A stretch of 64,000 nucleotides of DNA from Chloroflexota bacterium (GTDB lineage Bacteria; Chloroflexota; Anaerolineae; Anaerolineales; Villigracilaceae). The notes under the pieces are model-generated. The model made no database searches, was not told where the DNA came from, and was given only the letters and a program-made list of their open reading frames with translations. The DNA lies in contig JAAENC010000229.1 in assembly GCA_024224815.1 (NCBI GenBank), forward strand, positions 1-64,000, read 5' to 3'. This document shows, in pieces, positions 36,299 through 46,248 of this stretch (position 1 is the first letter of the stretch; every line of letters begins with the position of its first letter). A program made the translations under genes and the position numbers.

Positions 36299-39200
36299 TC
36301 ATAATAAATTAGTGGCAATGCGATTTACATCTTTTGGATGATTAGATTTTGCTACTTCAATCCACTTGGAAAATTCTTTTTCAGAAACCTTCTCTTTTAG
36401 CGACATCAAGAGCTTGTCTGCCTGCTCTAATATCTCAGCATTCAACTCAGGGATATATCGAACAGTGGTAGCAAGCTTAACTGCCTCTGAAAACTCAGAT
36501 CTCCCTTGAGCCAGTCTTCCATACTCAAGAATGGCAAATTGGATGTAATAAGGATATTCAATATCCAGACCCAAATCCAATGTTCGTTTATAACATTTTT
36601 CAGCCAAGTCCAGTTCACCCATTTTGATGTATAGTTCCCCTAGGTTTAGGTTTGCAAAACAAATTCCCCACTTAAGATCAATTGCTTCGTAAATAGCAAG
36701 GCCTTCTTGATAATATCCCAATACTTCAGCAGGCTCTTTTAGTTTCGAGTAAAGCACACCAAGTCCGGTAATGGCTTGTGCAATAATTGCTTGGTCGCCA
36801 ATATCACGAGCGATTAGTAATTTTTTGTCATACCATTTAATAGCTTCTTCAATATTCTCTTTACGATATGCTACAGTGCCAAGATTCCCCAGAGAAATTG
36901 ACATGACACTCCTGCTCTCAATTCTTATTGTGATCTCAAGTGATTCTTCAAAAAGTTCCTGTGCCTCATCCAGCATGCCTCGATTTAATTTCAATAAGCC
37001 ATAATTATTCAGAACTTTGCATAAATCATAATAGTCGCCCTGCTCTCGATTTGCTTCAATTGATGTCAAGAAAGCTTCTTCTTCTTTTTGTTGTTCTCCC
37101 CGATCCTGGTAAATTAACCCAAGGTTGTTGTTGGCTCTTCCAAGTATGAAGTTGTTTCCAGTCTTTTTACCAATTTTTATCGATTCTAAAAGATTGATCT
37201 CGCCTTCTTCTAGCTCACCCGCTAAAGAATTTACAGATCCTAAGAGACATAATGCGACCCCCTCCATTTCAGCATCTCCAACCTCACGGGAAATTCTGAC
37301 ACTTTCGCTAAATACTTCTTTCGCTTGGGCATATTGAAAATTACGATATAACGCGATTCCTTTTCCGTTCAGTAAATGAGCCAAAACGGGTGTAGGTACT
37401 TTATCTGGCTGTGAAGTATAGAGATTGTATGCGTGTGAAAAAACATCCAATGCTTCAATATGCCAGTCTTTCAGTGAGTAAAGTATTGAAAGACCAAAGG
37501 CGGAGGCCTCAACCAACTGGGTCATTCGATTCTCTATCCCCCATTTCCAGGCTACTCGAATATTATCTACCAGAAAAGGAATCTCCCGTCTGGAGAAATC
37601 ATCTTCCTGAACAAATGTGTTTTTGCTAGTTGCTAAAATTTCTAGATAATACTTGGCGTGATTGTTGCTATATGTACGAAAGTTAACAAGCTCTAGTGCA
37701 ATTTTCTCAGATGCAAACTGACGTATCAGTTCATGCAGACGATAATACCTTCGTTCATTCTCTTCCAATATCTGTACAAGAGATTTATCTACCAATTTTT
37801 GAAGGAGCTTTGCATTGCCACACACCTTTTGTACTGCTTCATGAGTAAAAGTTCCTCGAAAAATAGCCGAACGTTGTAACAACATCTGTTCAGAGTCTTC
37901 AAGTAAGCTCCATGAGTGTTCAAAAACTGCCCGTGTACTCTTATGGCGAGGATTTGCATCTCTCATATCCGATTGAAGAACTTCAAGGCTCTTGGTAATC
38001 TCTGCTACAATTTTTTCTAACGAGATATTATGTACCCACGCTGCTGCTAATTCAATTCCTAGAGGTAGCCCTTCCACAAGTTCGCATATTTTCTGAGCAT
38101 CAGGGTGCATATCATCTGTTAAAGAGAAGTTTGATGACGTGCGTTTTGCTGAAGCCTCAAATAATTTTACGGCCGGACTGTTTTGTGTTGAAAATGAAAG
38201 TCCCTGAATTTCAAGCACATTCTCCCAACGTAAACGCAGGCGCTCGCGAGATGTGACCAAAATATTTAGTTCAGGTGCTGCCTCCAAAATTTCGGATAAA
38301 ACACTCGCAGATTCAACCAAATGCTCAAAGTTATCCAGAATCAGGAGTATTTCCTTATCTCGAAAAAAGTTTTTTATTTGTTCTTTTATAGATGTATTAC
38401 CAGAAAGAGGTATTCCCACTGAATCAGCGATCCGAGGCAAAAGAAGTGTTGTAATATCCAAATCGGCCATGGATATTCTTGCTGCATCAGCAATTTGGGG
38501 TAGTAGCAATGCTGGATTATTTAAATCAGCCAGAGGAACAAAAACTATTCCGTGAATATAAGCTTGCAAACGCTGATGCGCAAGCTGAATCGCCAGACGG
38601 GTTTTACCAACCCCACCAGGGCCAAGCAATGTCAATAAACGGTTTGCAGTATCTGCTAAAAGTGCTTGGATTTGAGCGAGCTCTTCTTTTCGGCCAACGA
38701 TCTGATTGGGTTGTGGCGGAAGATTATGGCGTGGAGTAGCATTCTTGATACGTTGATAAAGTTCAGTTGTTTCTGTTGATGGCTCGAGACCTAACTCGCG
38801 TTTCAATACTCCCTTGCAGATCTCAAATTGCTGAACAGCTGCACTACGTCGCCCGGTATGTGATAACCCAACAATAACTTGCCTATGAGCAACTTCACTC
38901 CATGGTTCAAGCGCAAGATGCTTTCGGGCATAAACCAGCATCTCGTCATATTCCCCACGACGTTGATGAATGCGCGCTAGTTCTAGCGTTGCATTTACCA
39001 TCTGCTCGTGCAGATATTCACGTTTGAGGGAAGCCCACTCATCAAAAGGTTCACTATCTTCAAGATAAAAACCGGAAAGGAAATCTCCGCGATATAGATC
39101 AATAATTTCTTTTGGAGAAGTGATTGAAGATGCTGTAAAAGCTTCATCGTTAACAAGAGAAATCTTATCAAGCAGCTTTCTTACATCTACTGAATATTCA

Positions 39201-39493
39201 GCACTCGGGTTTATTTGAATGGTCGCACGAGAGATATTCAAATAAGGGACTGTATTCTCATTATCTTTCAAGCATTTTTTGAGGTTGGCAAGCGCCTGAC
39301 GTAAGTTTCGTAGAGCCTTAGTTTCAGGCACATCCGGCCAAAGCAGACCCGCAATCGTAGTGCGAGGCTGAGGACGTTGATACTCTACAGCAAGGTAAGC
39401 GAAGAGTGCCCGAACCTTGTTTGATTCGAAGCCGCTAATTGCTTTTCTGGCTAGTGTTACGTGAAAGGGTCCAAGCAAGAATATTGCTAACAT
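36299..39493 (-). CDS. AfsR-like SARP regulator: BTAD + NB-ARC ATPase + TPR
   Basis: A 1064-residue activator-type regulator. Residues 1-95 are an OmpR-like winged helix (KVRALFAYLAVEYQRP, LWPDVPETKALRNLRQALANLK), followed by the BTAD helices (about 96-250). An NB-ARC/STAND ATPase core has Walker A GPGGVGKT at 290-297, Walker B ILLILDNFEHL at about 382-392, LVTSRERLR, and GLPLGIELAAAW. Residues about 640-1030 are TPR repeats. The linker between Walker A and Walker B holds a local duplication, LLLPQIADAARI (about 329) and LLLPRIADSVGI (about 350). Immediately downstream in the same direction are two genes with SARP-like repeats in their promoters, so these are likely targets. TTGTAG-17-TATAAT lies 6 bp before the ATG. 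Confidence 0.93.
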   Translation of the reverse strand: MLAIFLLGPFHVTLARKAISGFESNKVRALFAYLAVEYQRPQPRTTIAGLLWPDVPETKALRNLRQALANLKKCLKDNENTVPYLNISRATIQINPSAEYSVDVRKLLDKISLVNDEAFTASSITSPKEIIDLYRGDFLSGFYLEDSEPFDEWASLKREYLHEQMVNATLELARIHQRRGEYDEMLVYARKHLALEPWSEVAHRQVIVGLSHTGRRSAAVQQFEICKGVLKRELGLEPSTETTELYQRIKNATPRHNLPPQPNQIVGRKEELAQIQALLADTANRLLTLLGPGGVGKTRLAIQLAHQRLQAYIHGIVFVPLADLNNPALLLPQIADAARISMADLDITTLLLPRIADSVGIPLSGNTSIKEQIKNFFRDKEILLILDNFEHLVESASVLSEILEAAPELNILVTSRERLRLRWENVLEIQGLSFSTQNSPAVKLFEASAKRTSSNFSLTDDMHPDAQKICELVEGLPLGIELAAAWVHNISLEKIVAEITKSLEVLQSDMRDANPRHKSTRAVFEHSWSLLEDSEQMLLQRSAIFRGTFTHEAVQKVCGNAKLLQKLVDKSLVQILEENERRYYRLHELIRQFASEKIALELVNFRTYSNNHAKYYLEILATSKNTFVQEDDFSRREIPFLVDNIRVAWKWGIENRMTQLVEASAFGLSILYSLKDWHIEALDVFSHAYNLYTSQPDKVPTPVLAHLLNGKGIALYRNFQYAQAKEVFSESVRISREVGDAEMEGVALCLLGSVNSLAGELEEGEINLLESIKIGKKTGNNFILGRANNNLGLIYQDRGEQQKEEEAFLTSIEANREQGDYYDLCKVLNNYGLLKLNRGMLDEAQELFEESLEITIRIESRSVMSISLGNLGTVAYRKENIEEAIKWYDKKLLIARDIGDQAIIAQAITGLGVLYSKLKEPAEVLGYYQEGLAIYEAIDLKWGICFANLNLGELYIKMGELDLAEKCYKRTLDLGLDIEYPYYIQFAILEYGRLAQGRSEFSEAVKLATTVRYIPELNAEILEQADKLLMSLKEKVSEKEFSKWIEVAKSNHPKDVNRIATNLL

Positions 39494-39499
39494 TTAGAG

Positions 39500-39528
39500 A
39501 TTATAAAACAAGCTATTATTTACTACAA
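39500..39528 (-). promoter_or_regulatory. Promoter of the SARP gene, probably leaderless
   Basis: Minus-strand TTGTAG (39528-39523), a 17-bp spacer and TATAAT (39505-39500), then CTCTAA and the ATG. The start codon is where transcription would begin, and no Shine-Dalgarno can fit. Confidence 0.65.
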
Positions 39529-39660
39529 TGAAGACAAACTAGGTTAAGAATTTTATTTAAGGTCTATTGTTGTGGAATATATGCCCCAAACTAGGTTTGT
39601 TTCTTTGTTTTCCGAGATTCAAAAAGGGAATTAAAACCAACATTTAGGTCCGTCTCGCGG

Positions 39661-39666
39661 TATAAT
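39661..39666 (+). promoter_or_regulatory. Candidate -10 element of gyrA
   Basis: A perfect TATAAT 84 bp before the gyrA ATG. No good -35 is present at 16-18 bp, so the assignment is tentative. Confidence 0.4.
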
Positions 39667-39693
39667 TAGGAGTAGACTTTTGCGTAATTTTCC

Positions 39694-39730
39694 CTCGCCA
39701 GTCTTTAATAAAACGGCGAGTTTTTATTTT
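39694..39730 (+). terminator. Terminator-like hairpin in the gyrA leader
   Basis: CTCGCC (39694-39699) pairs with GGCGAG (39715-39720) and is followed by TTTTTATTTT. It lies between the TATAAT at 39661 and the gyrA ATG at 39750, so it would cut a short leader RNA or act as an attenuator. Confidence 0.55.
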
Positions 39731-39749
39731 GGTTATTGAAGGAATTCCT

Positions 39750-42260
39750 ATGGATGCTGGCGATATTAAACATGTTGATATAAATCACGAAATGCGCTCC
39801 GCTTATCTCGATTACGCGATGAGCGTTATTGTTTCACGTGCGCTCCCGGATGCGCGCGATGGCCTAAAACCCGTTCATCGGCGCATCCTATATGCGATGC
39901 ACGATATGGGTATTCGTGCGACAGGCTCGCATAAGAAATCTGCGCGTATCGTGGGTGAAGTTTTGGGTAAATATCATCCGCATGGTGATTCAGCCGTTTA
40001 CGAATCAATGGCGCGTATGGCGCAGGATTTTTCCCTCCGCTACATGCTTGTAGACGGGCAAGGCAACTTCGGCTCCATTGACGGTGATTCCCCCGCAGCC
40101 ATGCGTTATACTGAAGCCAGAATGGGTAAACTCGCAGAAGAGATGCTCATTGATATTGACAAAGAAACAGTCGATTTTTCACAGAACTTTGATGACTCTC
40201 TTGAAGAGCCTACAGTTTTGCCCTCCCGTTTGCCCAATCTTTTGCTCAACGGAGCTTCGGGTATCGCTGTTGGTATGGCCACAAATATCCCGCCACATAA
40301 CCTGAACGAAGTTGCCGATGCACTAGTCTACATGATAGATAATTACGATGCCATAGATGAAATTGGTGTCGAGAAATTAATGGAGTTTGTACAAGGCCCT
40401 GACTTTCCCACCGGCGGCATCATTGTCGGACGAGAAGGCATTATCCAAGCCTATAGTACGGGAAAAGGGCGTGTCATCATGCGTGGCAAAGCACATATCG
40501 AAGAGATGCGTGCTAATCGTTTCAAAATTGTCATTACTGAAATTCCCTATCAGATTAATAAAACCACGCTGATCGAACGTATCGCCAGCTTGGCACGTAG
40601 CAAAAAGATCGACTCCATATCCGACTTGCGAGATGAATCCGATCGACGCGGCATGAGCATTGTCATTGAACTCAAGCGTGGTTCCCAGCCCAAAAAAGTG
40701 CTCAATCAGCTTTATAAATATTCCACACTCCAATCCACTTTTGGCGTGCAGATGTTGGCTTTGGTCAAAAATGAGCCAAAATTACTCTCACTAAAGCGAT
40801 CTTTACGACACTTTATTGAACATCGTCGCGAAGTAATTACCCGCCGGACAGAATTTAACCTTAAAAAAGCCCGTGCGCGTGCTCATATATTAGATGGCCT
40901 TATTATTGCCCTCGATAATATTGATGCTGTTATTGAAACAATCCGCTCCTCGGCAGATGTGGGAGCTGCCAAAGCAAATTTGGTAAAACGCTTCAAATTG
41001 AGCGAAATTCAGGCTCAAGCTATTCTTGATATGCAATTGCGCCGTTTATCCGCTTTAGAGCGCTGGAAAATCGAAGAAGAGCATAAAGAGCTTATGGCGA
41101 AGATCGCCTATTATGAAGATCTGCTCTCTGATGTGAAAAAAGTTCTAGCCATTATCAAAGAAGACCTTCTTGAACTCGCTCAAAAATATGGTGATGAGCG
41201 TCGCACGCACATTGCAGCAAATGCAAGCAGCGACCTTAATGAAGAAGACCTTGTTGAAGATGAAGCTGTTTTAGTCACAATCACAGAGCGCGGCTATATT
41301 AAGCGCGTTGTTGCGCAAACTTTCCGCACGCAAGGGCGTGGGGGACGCGGAGTTAAAGGCCATACCACACGAGAAGCAGATGAAGTCATTATGATGATTC
41401 CGGCCCGCACGCTGGATACGATTCTCTTCTTTACGGACAAAGGAAAAGTTTACTCCGAGAAAACCTATCAGATCCCCGAAGCAAGCCGAATCGGGAAAGG
41501 AATCGCTATCGTCAATATCCTTGCCCTCGAAGCTGATGAACGGATCACGGCCGCTATTCCCGTCCCTAATTTTGACAACGCATCCTATTGCACCCTGGCA
41601 ACGGTAAAAGGGCGCATTAAGCGCGTAGAACTCTCAGAATTTTCTTCTGTGCGTCCTTCTGGCCTAATCGCAATGGGATTAAACGGTGACGACAAACTGG
41701 GCTGGGCGCGTCTGACCAGTGGCGAAGATGACATTATTATCGTTACCGAGCTTGGAAAAGCCCTACGTTACGCAGAAGGAAAAGTCCGCTCTATGGGGCG
41801 ACCTGCTGCAGGTGTAATTGCTATCAAACTTCAGAAAGATGACAAAGTAACAACAATGGATGTTGTTGAGCCAAATTCTTCATTACTCACTGTCACAGAG
41901 ACAGGTGTGGGTAAACAAACGAAACTTGAAGAATATTCACCAAAGGGACGCGCTACGCAAGGCATTTTGACTATTGATAAAAATGCCATCCCGATTGTTG
42001 GAAAGATCATCGCTGCACGTGTTGTTCAACCAGAAGATCATCTTACGCTTATGTCCACCGAAGGTGTGATTATTCGTCTGAAAGTTAATGAAGTAAAAAC
42101 AGCCGGACGAGCGACTCGTGGCGTCCACTTAATGCGAACGCGTGAAGGCGACACAGTTGCCGCTGTTGCGCGTATCGCAGCGAAAGAGCTTGAACAAGTC
42201 GGTGCAAAGATCGAAGAAGAAAGTGAAAATCCTGAAGGCGGACAAGAAGAACTGCTGTAG
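39750..42260 (+). CDS. gyrA: DNA gyrase subunit A
   Basis: An 836-residue type IIA topoisomerase subunit that cuts and rejoins DNA. The N-terminal domain has [16 protein letters not shown], the quinolone-region motif [11 protein letters not shown] and the catalytic Tyr in [10 protein letters not shown]. The position equal to E. coli Ser83 is Ser, and Asp87 is Glu, a common natural variant. The C-terminal beta-pinwheel carries the GyrA box [10 protein letters not shown], which separates gyrase from topoisomerase IV. The ATG at 39750 is preferred over the TTG at 39729 because GAAGGA lies in front of it. gyrB is not in the window. Confidence 0.96.
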   Translation: MDAGDIKHVDINHEMRSAYLDYAMSVIVSRALPDARDGLKPVHRRILYAMHDMGIRATGSHKKSARIVGEVLGKYHPHGDSAVYESMARMAQDFSLRYMLVDGQGNFGSIDGDSPAAMRYTEARMGKLAEEMLIDIDKETVDFSQNFDDSLEEPTVLPSRLPNLLLNGASGIAVGMATNIPPHNLNEVADALVYMIDNYDAIDEIGVEKLMEFVQGPDFPTGGIIVGREGIIQAYSTGKGRVIMRGKAHIEEMRANRFKIVITEIPYQINKTTLIERIASLARSKKIDSISDLRDESDRRGMSIVIELKRGSQPKKVLNQLYKYSTLQSTFGVQMLALVKNEPKLLSLKRSLRHFIEHRREVITRRTEFNLKKARARAHILDGLIIALDNIDAVIETIRSSADVGAAKANLVKRFKLSEIQAQAILDMQLRRLSALERWKIEEEHKELMAKIAYYEDLLSDVKKVLAIIKEDLLELAQKYGDERRTHIAANASSDLNEEDLVEDEAVLVTITERGYIKRVVAQTFRTQGRGGRGVKGHTTREADEVIMMIPARTLDTILFFTDKGKVYSEKTYQIPEASRIGKGIAIVNILALEADERITAAIPVPNFDNASYCTLATVKGRIKRVELSEFSSVRPSGLIAMGLNGDDKLGWARLTSGEDDIIIVTELGKALRYAEGKVRSMGRPAAGVIAIKLQKDDKVTTMDVVEPNSSLLTVTETGVGKQTKLEEYSPKGRATQGILTIDKNAIPIVGKIIAARVVQPEDHLTLMSTEGVIIRLKVNEVKTAGRATRGVHLMRTREGDTVAAVARIAAKELEQVGAKIEEESENPEGGQEELL

Positions 42261-42283
42261 CCATGCTCTAGCCGCTGACCTCG

Positions 42284-42357
42284 GCCCCCTTCCTAGCCTT
42301 CCCCCAAAGGGGGAAGGGATAAATTCTCCCCCTTTGGGGGAGATGCCCGATAGGGCA
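42284..42357. repeat. Cluster of G+C-rich hairpins after gyrA
   Basis: Three hairpins in a row: CCTTCCCCC/GGGGGAAGG (42297-42317), CTCCCCC/GGGGGAG (42326-42342) and TGCCC/GGGCA (42344-42357). The stretch CCTAGCCTTCCCCC with GAAGGGATAA recurs in altered form, on the other strand, at 46125. It is an interspersed intergenic repeat rather than the terminator, which follows at 42417. Confidence 0.7.
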
Positions 42358-42416
42358 GAGGGGGAAACGACAGCCACTTTCTAATCACTGCGTAACATGA
42401 GTGAGTAAATAGCTAC

Positions 42417-42453
42417 AAAAAGAGCCGTGCTTTTCAAAAGCACGGCTCTTTTT
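42417..42453. terminator. Bidirectional terminator between gyrA and the 82-aa gene
   Basis: AAAAAGAGCCGTGCTTTT pairs with AAAAGCACGGCTCTTTTT around a single-base centre, with T-runs on both strands. It serves gyrA from the left and the leftward gene from the right. Confidence 0.9.
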
Positions 42454-42470
42454 ATTTAAAATGATCTATT

Positions 42471-42719
42471 TTAAAAACCGGAAATTGCAAAACGCTCAGT
42501 AACAAGTAAAAGCATTGACCCTATTAGGCAAACTGCCATAAAAAGCATTAGCACAATTACAAAACGTTGTATCGGTGTCAGGTCTGTAATTGGTTTAAAA
42601 ATAGAAGAACCAGATTTTATATCCTCTTTTTCCTCTTCGTCGCCTTCAAGGAAATCTGGTAATTCGTCATCATCAAATATGGACGATGAATCAGCATCTT
42701 CACGTAAATTATCTAACAT
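42471..42719 (-). CDS. Small acidic single-pass membrane protein
   Basis: An 82-residue protein with a very acidic N-terminal half (DDDELPDFLEGDEEEKED) and one hydrophobic segment near 53-75. No family recognised. GAGGTGA a few bases before the ATG, and its position between birA upstream and a shared terminator downstream, support a real gene. It is probably the last gene of the M23-birA group. Confidence 0.65.
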   Translation of the reverse strand: MLDNLREDADSSSIFDDDELPDFLEGDEEEKEDIKSGSSIFKPITDLTPIQRFVIVLMLFMAVCLIGSMLLLVTERFAISGF

Positions 42720-42751
42720 AACTCACCTCTTCACTTATTTTTTCTGCTATA

Positions 42752-43525
42752 TCATAACCCTATCGGGCGCAAATGAACATCCCCAAAATGGATAGATTCG
42801 GCACTATCAAGGTGTAAAGAACCGTCCCGATTAACCCCTAAAAGCGCTCCTCGGATGACCTGCCCCGCCTCGCGCCTGACCTCTACTTGCTTGCCGCGAA
42901 AAGCCAGATTCTCATTCCAGGCTGCTACCATTTCCGCTTTGCCTAAAACTTTTCTCCATTTAATCAGCGCGGTTAAAATCCCGTGCAGGGTTTTAGTGCG
43001 ATCCACTTTTTGCCCGAGGGCTTCTTCCAAACTAGATGCGGGGAAATGTAAATCATTGCTATTTGGAACCGCAGTATTTAAAATATTTACACCTATCCCT
43101 AAAACGATGCCTTTGGCTTTATCGCCTTCCCAACTTGCTTCTACAAGAATACCGGCTACTTTTTTCTCTTCAATAAGAATATCGTTGGGCCATTTTATCT
43201 CTGCTTTTAGGTTGTATAAGGCTTTTAGGGCATCGACCAATGCCAGAGCGCAGAGTCCTGTAAAGTAGGAGATGTTTTTCGTTTCAGTACTGTTGGGGAG
43301 GAGTAGCAAGCTCAATGCAAGCGCGGAATCAGGCGGGGTTTGCCAAGAGCGTCCACTTCTGCCGCGTCCGCTTATTTGCTCGTTGGCAACGACGAGAGAG
43401 AAATCCTGCCCGCCTTCTTCTATCCAATTAAGGGCGATGTCGTTGGTTGAGCCAACTTGCTCATAATAGCGAAAACCGCCCAAGGGAAGGTCTTGCAGGG
43501 CGGTTTTGAGTATTTCCTGGTTCAT
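42752..43525 (-). CDS. birA: Biotin-[acetyl-CoA-carboxylase] ligase
   Basis: A 257-residue enzyme joining biotin to the carboxylase carrier protein. It shows VGSTNDIALNW, the ATP/biotin loop ISGRGRSGRSWQTP, IKWPNDILIEEKKVAGILVE and VLGIGVNI, and a short C-terminal domain (LLGVNRDGSLHLD). It lacks the N-terminal DNA-binding domain of bifunctional BirA, so it should not act as a repressor. The start at 43525 (MNQEIL) is chosen; a longer reading to 43651 would run into the M23 peptidase gene. It begins 10 bp after that gene ends. Confidence 0.93.
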   Translation of the reverse strand: MNQEILKTALQDLPLGGFRYYEQVGSTNDIALNWIEEGGQDFSLVVANEQISGRGRSGRSWQTPPDSALALSLLLLPNSTETKNISYFTGLCALALVDALKALYNLKAEIKWPNDILIEEKKVAGILVEASWEGDKAKGIVLGIGVNILNTAVPNSNDLHFPASSLEEALGQKVDRTKTLHGILTALIKWRKVLGKAEMVAAWNENLAFRGKQVEVRREAGQVIRGALLGVNRDGSLHLDSAESIHFGDVHLRPIGL

Positions 43526-43535
43526 ATTTTGTCTT

Positions 43536-44597
43536 TTATGGCAGCCAGCGCCAAGGGTTTTGGAAAGCGCCGCCTTGACGGATTTCGAAATGAAGATGGG
43601 CGCCAAAAGAGTTGCCTGTATTGCCTGAACGGCCAATGAGTTGACCGGCAAAAACGCTTTGGCATGTGCCTACATTGATCTGGCTAAGGTGGGCGTAAAG
43701 TGAAGCGAAACCATTGCCATGATCGATGGCAATAACGTTGCCGTAGCCATAGTTATAGCCACCTTGTGCCATTGTGACTACGCCACTGTCTGCAGCGTAA
43801 ATTGGGGCGCCTGTATTGGCAGAAATATCGATTGCAAGATGCCCAGACCAAAAATCGTTACCGCTGAGGAAATGGTCATCCGCAGGCCAAACAAAATAGC
43901 CTGAGCCAACTGCGCCAGCGGGACAAGAACTACCAGAGACCCCTGAAGTTCCTGAACTGCCACTTGCTTCAATAGGAATAACCCACTGTACAAATTCGCG
44001 CGAGCCGCCGGGTATCATGACTTTGTCGCCTTCATCAAGGATTGGGTTGGTTAGGTCTATATCGTTCCCTATCCAACTGAGTATCTCTTTGGGATTGGCT
44101 TCAAACTCATTTGCAATACTTTCGACCGTATCGTCTTCTGTCCATTCGTAATAAATCCCGTCTACGGGGGGGATATTAAGCTCTTGCCCTACGCGCAGAC
44201 TGTCGGGGCTATCTTCGAGGGTGTCATAATTTGCCCAAAGAAGCGTTTCTGGTTCTATATTGAATTCTTCTGAGATGCTAAAGGTGGAATCGCCCCTTGA
44301 AACCGTATATTTTTGGACTTCGTAATTTGGGCGGTCTTCGGGGATGAGGGTTTTGAGTGTGATATAACGCCGAATCGCATTGGAATTCGTTTCTTCAGGA
44401 GAGGCGTTTTCTGCTGAGGATGTGCTATTTGACGAATTACTTTCTACTGAAGTTGGCGTAGCTTCAACGATAATGGGGGGGGCAGTTTTGGCAAATGCCT
44501 CTTTGTTGCGATAGGCAAGAAAGAGGATACCCGCCACAATTGCGAGGGTTACAACCCAACTAAGGATTGAAAAAAGATTTTTTTTGATAAAACTCAT
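43536..44597 (-). CDS. LysM and M23 family metallopeptidase, membrane-anchored
   Basis: A 353-residue cell-wall enzyme. A hydrophobic anchor at about 8-30 is followed by a Ser/Thr-rich linker. Two LysM domains follow (about 97-150 and 152-200; YTVSRGDSTFSISEEFNIEP and a partner starting EWTEDDTVESIANEF). The C-terminal M23 domain has zinc ligands in HLAIDISANTGAPI and HLHFEIRQGG, and GYGNVIAIDHGNGFASLYAHL between them, so the site looks complete. It should cut peptide bridges in peptidoglycan. It precedes birA in the same direction. Confidence 0.92.
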   Translation of the reverse strand: MSFIKKNLFSILSWVVTLAIVAGILFLAYRNKEAFAKTAPPIIVEATPTSVESNSSNSTSSAENASPEETNSNAIRRYITLKTLIPEDRPNYEVQKYTVSRGDSTFSISEEFNIEPETLLWANYDTLEDSPDSLRVGQELNIPPVDGIYYEWTEDDTVESIANEFEANPKEILSWIGNDIDLTNPILDEGDKVMIPGGSREFVQWVIPIEASGSSGTSGVSGSSCPAGAVGSGYFVWPADDHFLSGNDFWSGHLAIDISANTGAPIYAADSGVVTMAQGGYNYGYGNVIAIDHGNGFASLYAHLSQINVGTCQSVFAGQLIGRSGNTGNSFGAHLHFEIRQGGAFQNPWRWLP

Positions 44598-44616
44598 GGG
44601 AAATAAAGTGGTGCTT

Positions 44617-45897
44617 TTAGCTATCTTTTGTTAGGGCATCAAGGAAGTCTTCATTGGTTTTTGCTGCACGCATTTGTTGGATAATTGCTTCCATTGCTAC
44701 ACCTTGTGACATGCTTGCTCCCTGAGGAGCAGGAGAAGTCATTTGGATATACATGCGGCGCATAAGCCAAACTTGTTTGAGTAAATCTGGGCCTAGAAGG
44801 AGGTCTTCTCGGCGCGTGGAGGATGCGTCAATGTTAAGAGCGGGGAAAATGCGACGCTCTTGTAAGCGGCGTGAGAGGTGCAATTCCATATTTCCTGTGC
44901 CCTTAAATTCTTCGTAAACCACATCATCAAGACGAGAGCCGGTATCCACCAGACAAGTAGCGACAATGGTTAACGAACCGCCATCTTCAATATTTCGTGC
45001 TGCACCAAAAAAGCGTTTTGGCGGATAAAGGGCAGAGGGATCAAGACCACCGGAGAGCGTACGCCCGGAGGGGTTGACGACCAAGTTATATGCACGAGCG
45101 AGACGAGTAATTGAATCCATCAAAATAACAACGTCACGCCCAACTTCGACAAGACGTTTGGCGCGTTCTAATGCGATCTCAGCTGTACGAACATGGGAGG
45201 TTACTGGCTCATCAAATGTAGAGGCAATCACTTCTGCGTCTACCGAGCGATCCATATCGGTAACTTCTTCGGGGCGTTCGCCAATTAGGGCGACCATCAT
45301 TGTTACTTCTGGGTTTTGGGATGAAATCGCGTTGGCGATACTTTTTAGAATCGTTGTTTTACCCGCTTTTGGTGGAGAAACGATTAGTCCGCGTTGTCCG
45401 CGCCCAATGGGGGATATCAAGTTGATTAGGCGTGTGGCTAATTCTCTGTGATCATATTCTAAATTAAAGCGTTCGTCAGGAAATACGGGAACAAGTTTTT
45501 CAAATTTTGGTCTGCGCCTCGCCTCTTCAGGGTCGATGCCGTTGACAGTCTCAACTTTTGTTAACCCAAAATGGCGTTCTGATTGGCGTGGTTCGCGAAC
45601 AAATCCGACGACCATATCACCATTTCTTAAATTATATTTGCGCAACTGAGCTTGTGAGACATAAATATCTTGTGGCCCAATGCGATAATTATCTGCTCGC
45701 AAAAAGCCAATCCCTTCGCTCATGATCTCTAGAATGCCACCGCGAATTTGGAGACCTTCTTTTCCTGCTTCGGCTTGGCGAATTTCAAGGATAAGGCGTT
45801 CTTTCTTAAGGCGATTAGCACGCGGTACATCATAACCTTTTGCAATGGCGCGAAGCTCTAAAAGAGGGAGTTGTTCTAGTTCAAGGATAGTTTTCAT
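44617..45897 (-). CDS. rho: Transcription termination factor Rho
   Basis: A 426-residue hexameric RNA helicase. The N-terminal RNA-binding part begins [21 protein letters not shown] and has [14 protein letters not shown]. The ATPase core has Walker [39 protein letters not shown], the Q-loop region [26 protein letters not shown] (shown only in part by homology) and [16 protein letters not shown]. The start at 45897 matches the family N-terminus; 45960 would add an unrelated leader. It lies 19 bp upstream of the M23 peptidase gene. Confidence 0.96.
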   Translation of the reverse strand: MKTILELEQLPLLELRAIAKGYDVPRANRLKKERLILEIRQAEAGKEGLQIRGGILEIMSEGIGFLRADNYRIGPQDIYVSQAQLRKYNLRNGDMVVGFVREPRQSERHFGLTKVETVNGIDPEEARRRPKFEKLVPVFPDERFNLEYDHRELATRLINLISPIGRGQRGLIVSPPKAGKTTILKSIANAISSQNPEVTMMVALIGERPEEVTDMDRSVDAEVIASTFDEPVTSHVRTAEIALERAKRLVEVGRDVVILMDSITRLARAYNLVVNPSGRTLSGGLDPSALYPPKRFFGAARNIEDGGSLTIVATCLVDTGSRLDDVVYEEFKGTGNMELHLSRRLQERRIFPALNIDASSTRREDLLLGPDLLKQVWLMRRMYIQMTSPAPQGASMSQGVAMEAIIQQMRAAKTNEDFLDALTKDS

Positions 45898-46208
45898 GTG
45901 AGTCTCAATTCTAGGTGTGCAGGAATAGGAATAGCAATGCCCCCCAAAGAGCTTGGGCATTTAGTAAGATAATTGGTTATAAAAATGGCTGTTTTTCAAA
46001 ATAAAATAGGGGATTGAGTAAGCAGACAAAATGCTGTTACAAATTAATTAGACTATAAAGTGTTTCGGGGAACGAAAAAATTATAGCATGTTCACTCACA
46101 CTGTGCAAGCGTCTTTTTGGGAGAGCTTATCCCTTCTCTCTCAGGGGAAAGGCTAGGATAAGGGCAGGACACAAAAGAATCTCTTATGTACAACATTGGC
46201 AATAAAAG
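45898..46208. other. Gap between rho and the SQR-operon terminator
   Basis: This 311-bp stretch holds the leader and presumed promoter of rho (A+T-rich, minus strand) and a decayed palindromic repeat at 46125. No ORF with coding signs was seen. Confidence 0.5.
46125..46165. repeat. Drifted palindromic repeat upstream of rho
   Basis: CTTATCC (46126-46132) faces GGATAAG (46156-46162). Read on the minus strand it shares CCTAGCCTTTCCCC and GAAGGGATAA with the hairpin cluster at 42284, so both belong to one family. Confidence 0.55.
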
Positions 46209-46241
46209 AAAGATCCGAAGTCACATAGACTTCGGATCTTT
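46209..46241 (-). terminator. Terminator of the cytochrome b fusion/SQR operon
   Basis: AAAGATCCGAAGTC pairs with GACTTCGGATCTTT around ACATA. On the minus strand it is followed by T-rich sequence. It lies just after the 38-codon ORF. Confidence 0.8.
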
Positions 46242-46248
46242 GCATTTC

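Noticed and set aside
39661..39750. The gyrA upstream region considered as an origin of replication
   Set aside because: No dnaA, dnaN or gyrB is near and no cluster of DnaA boxes was seen.
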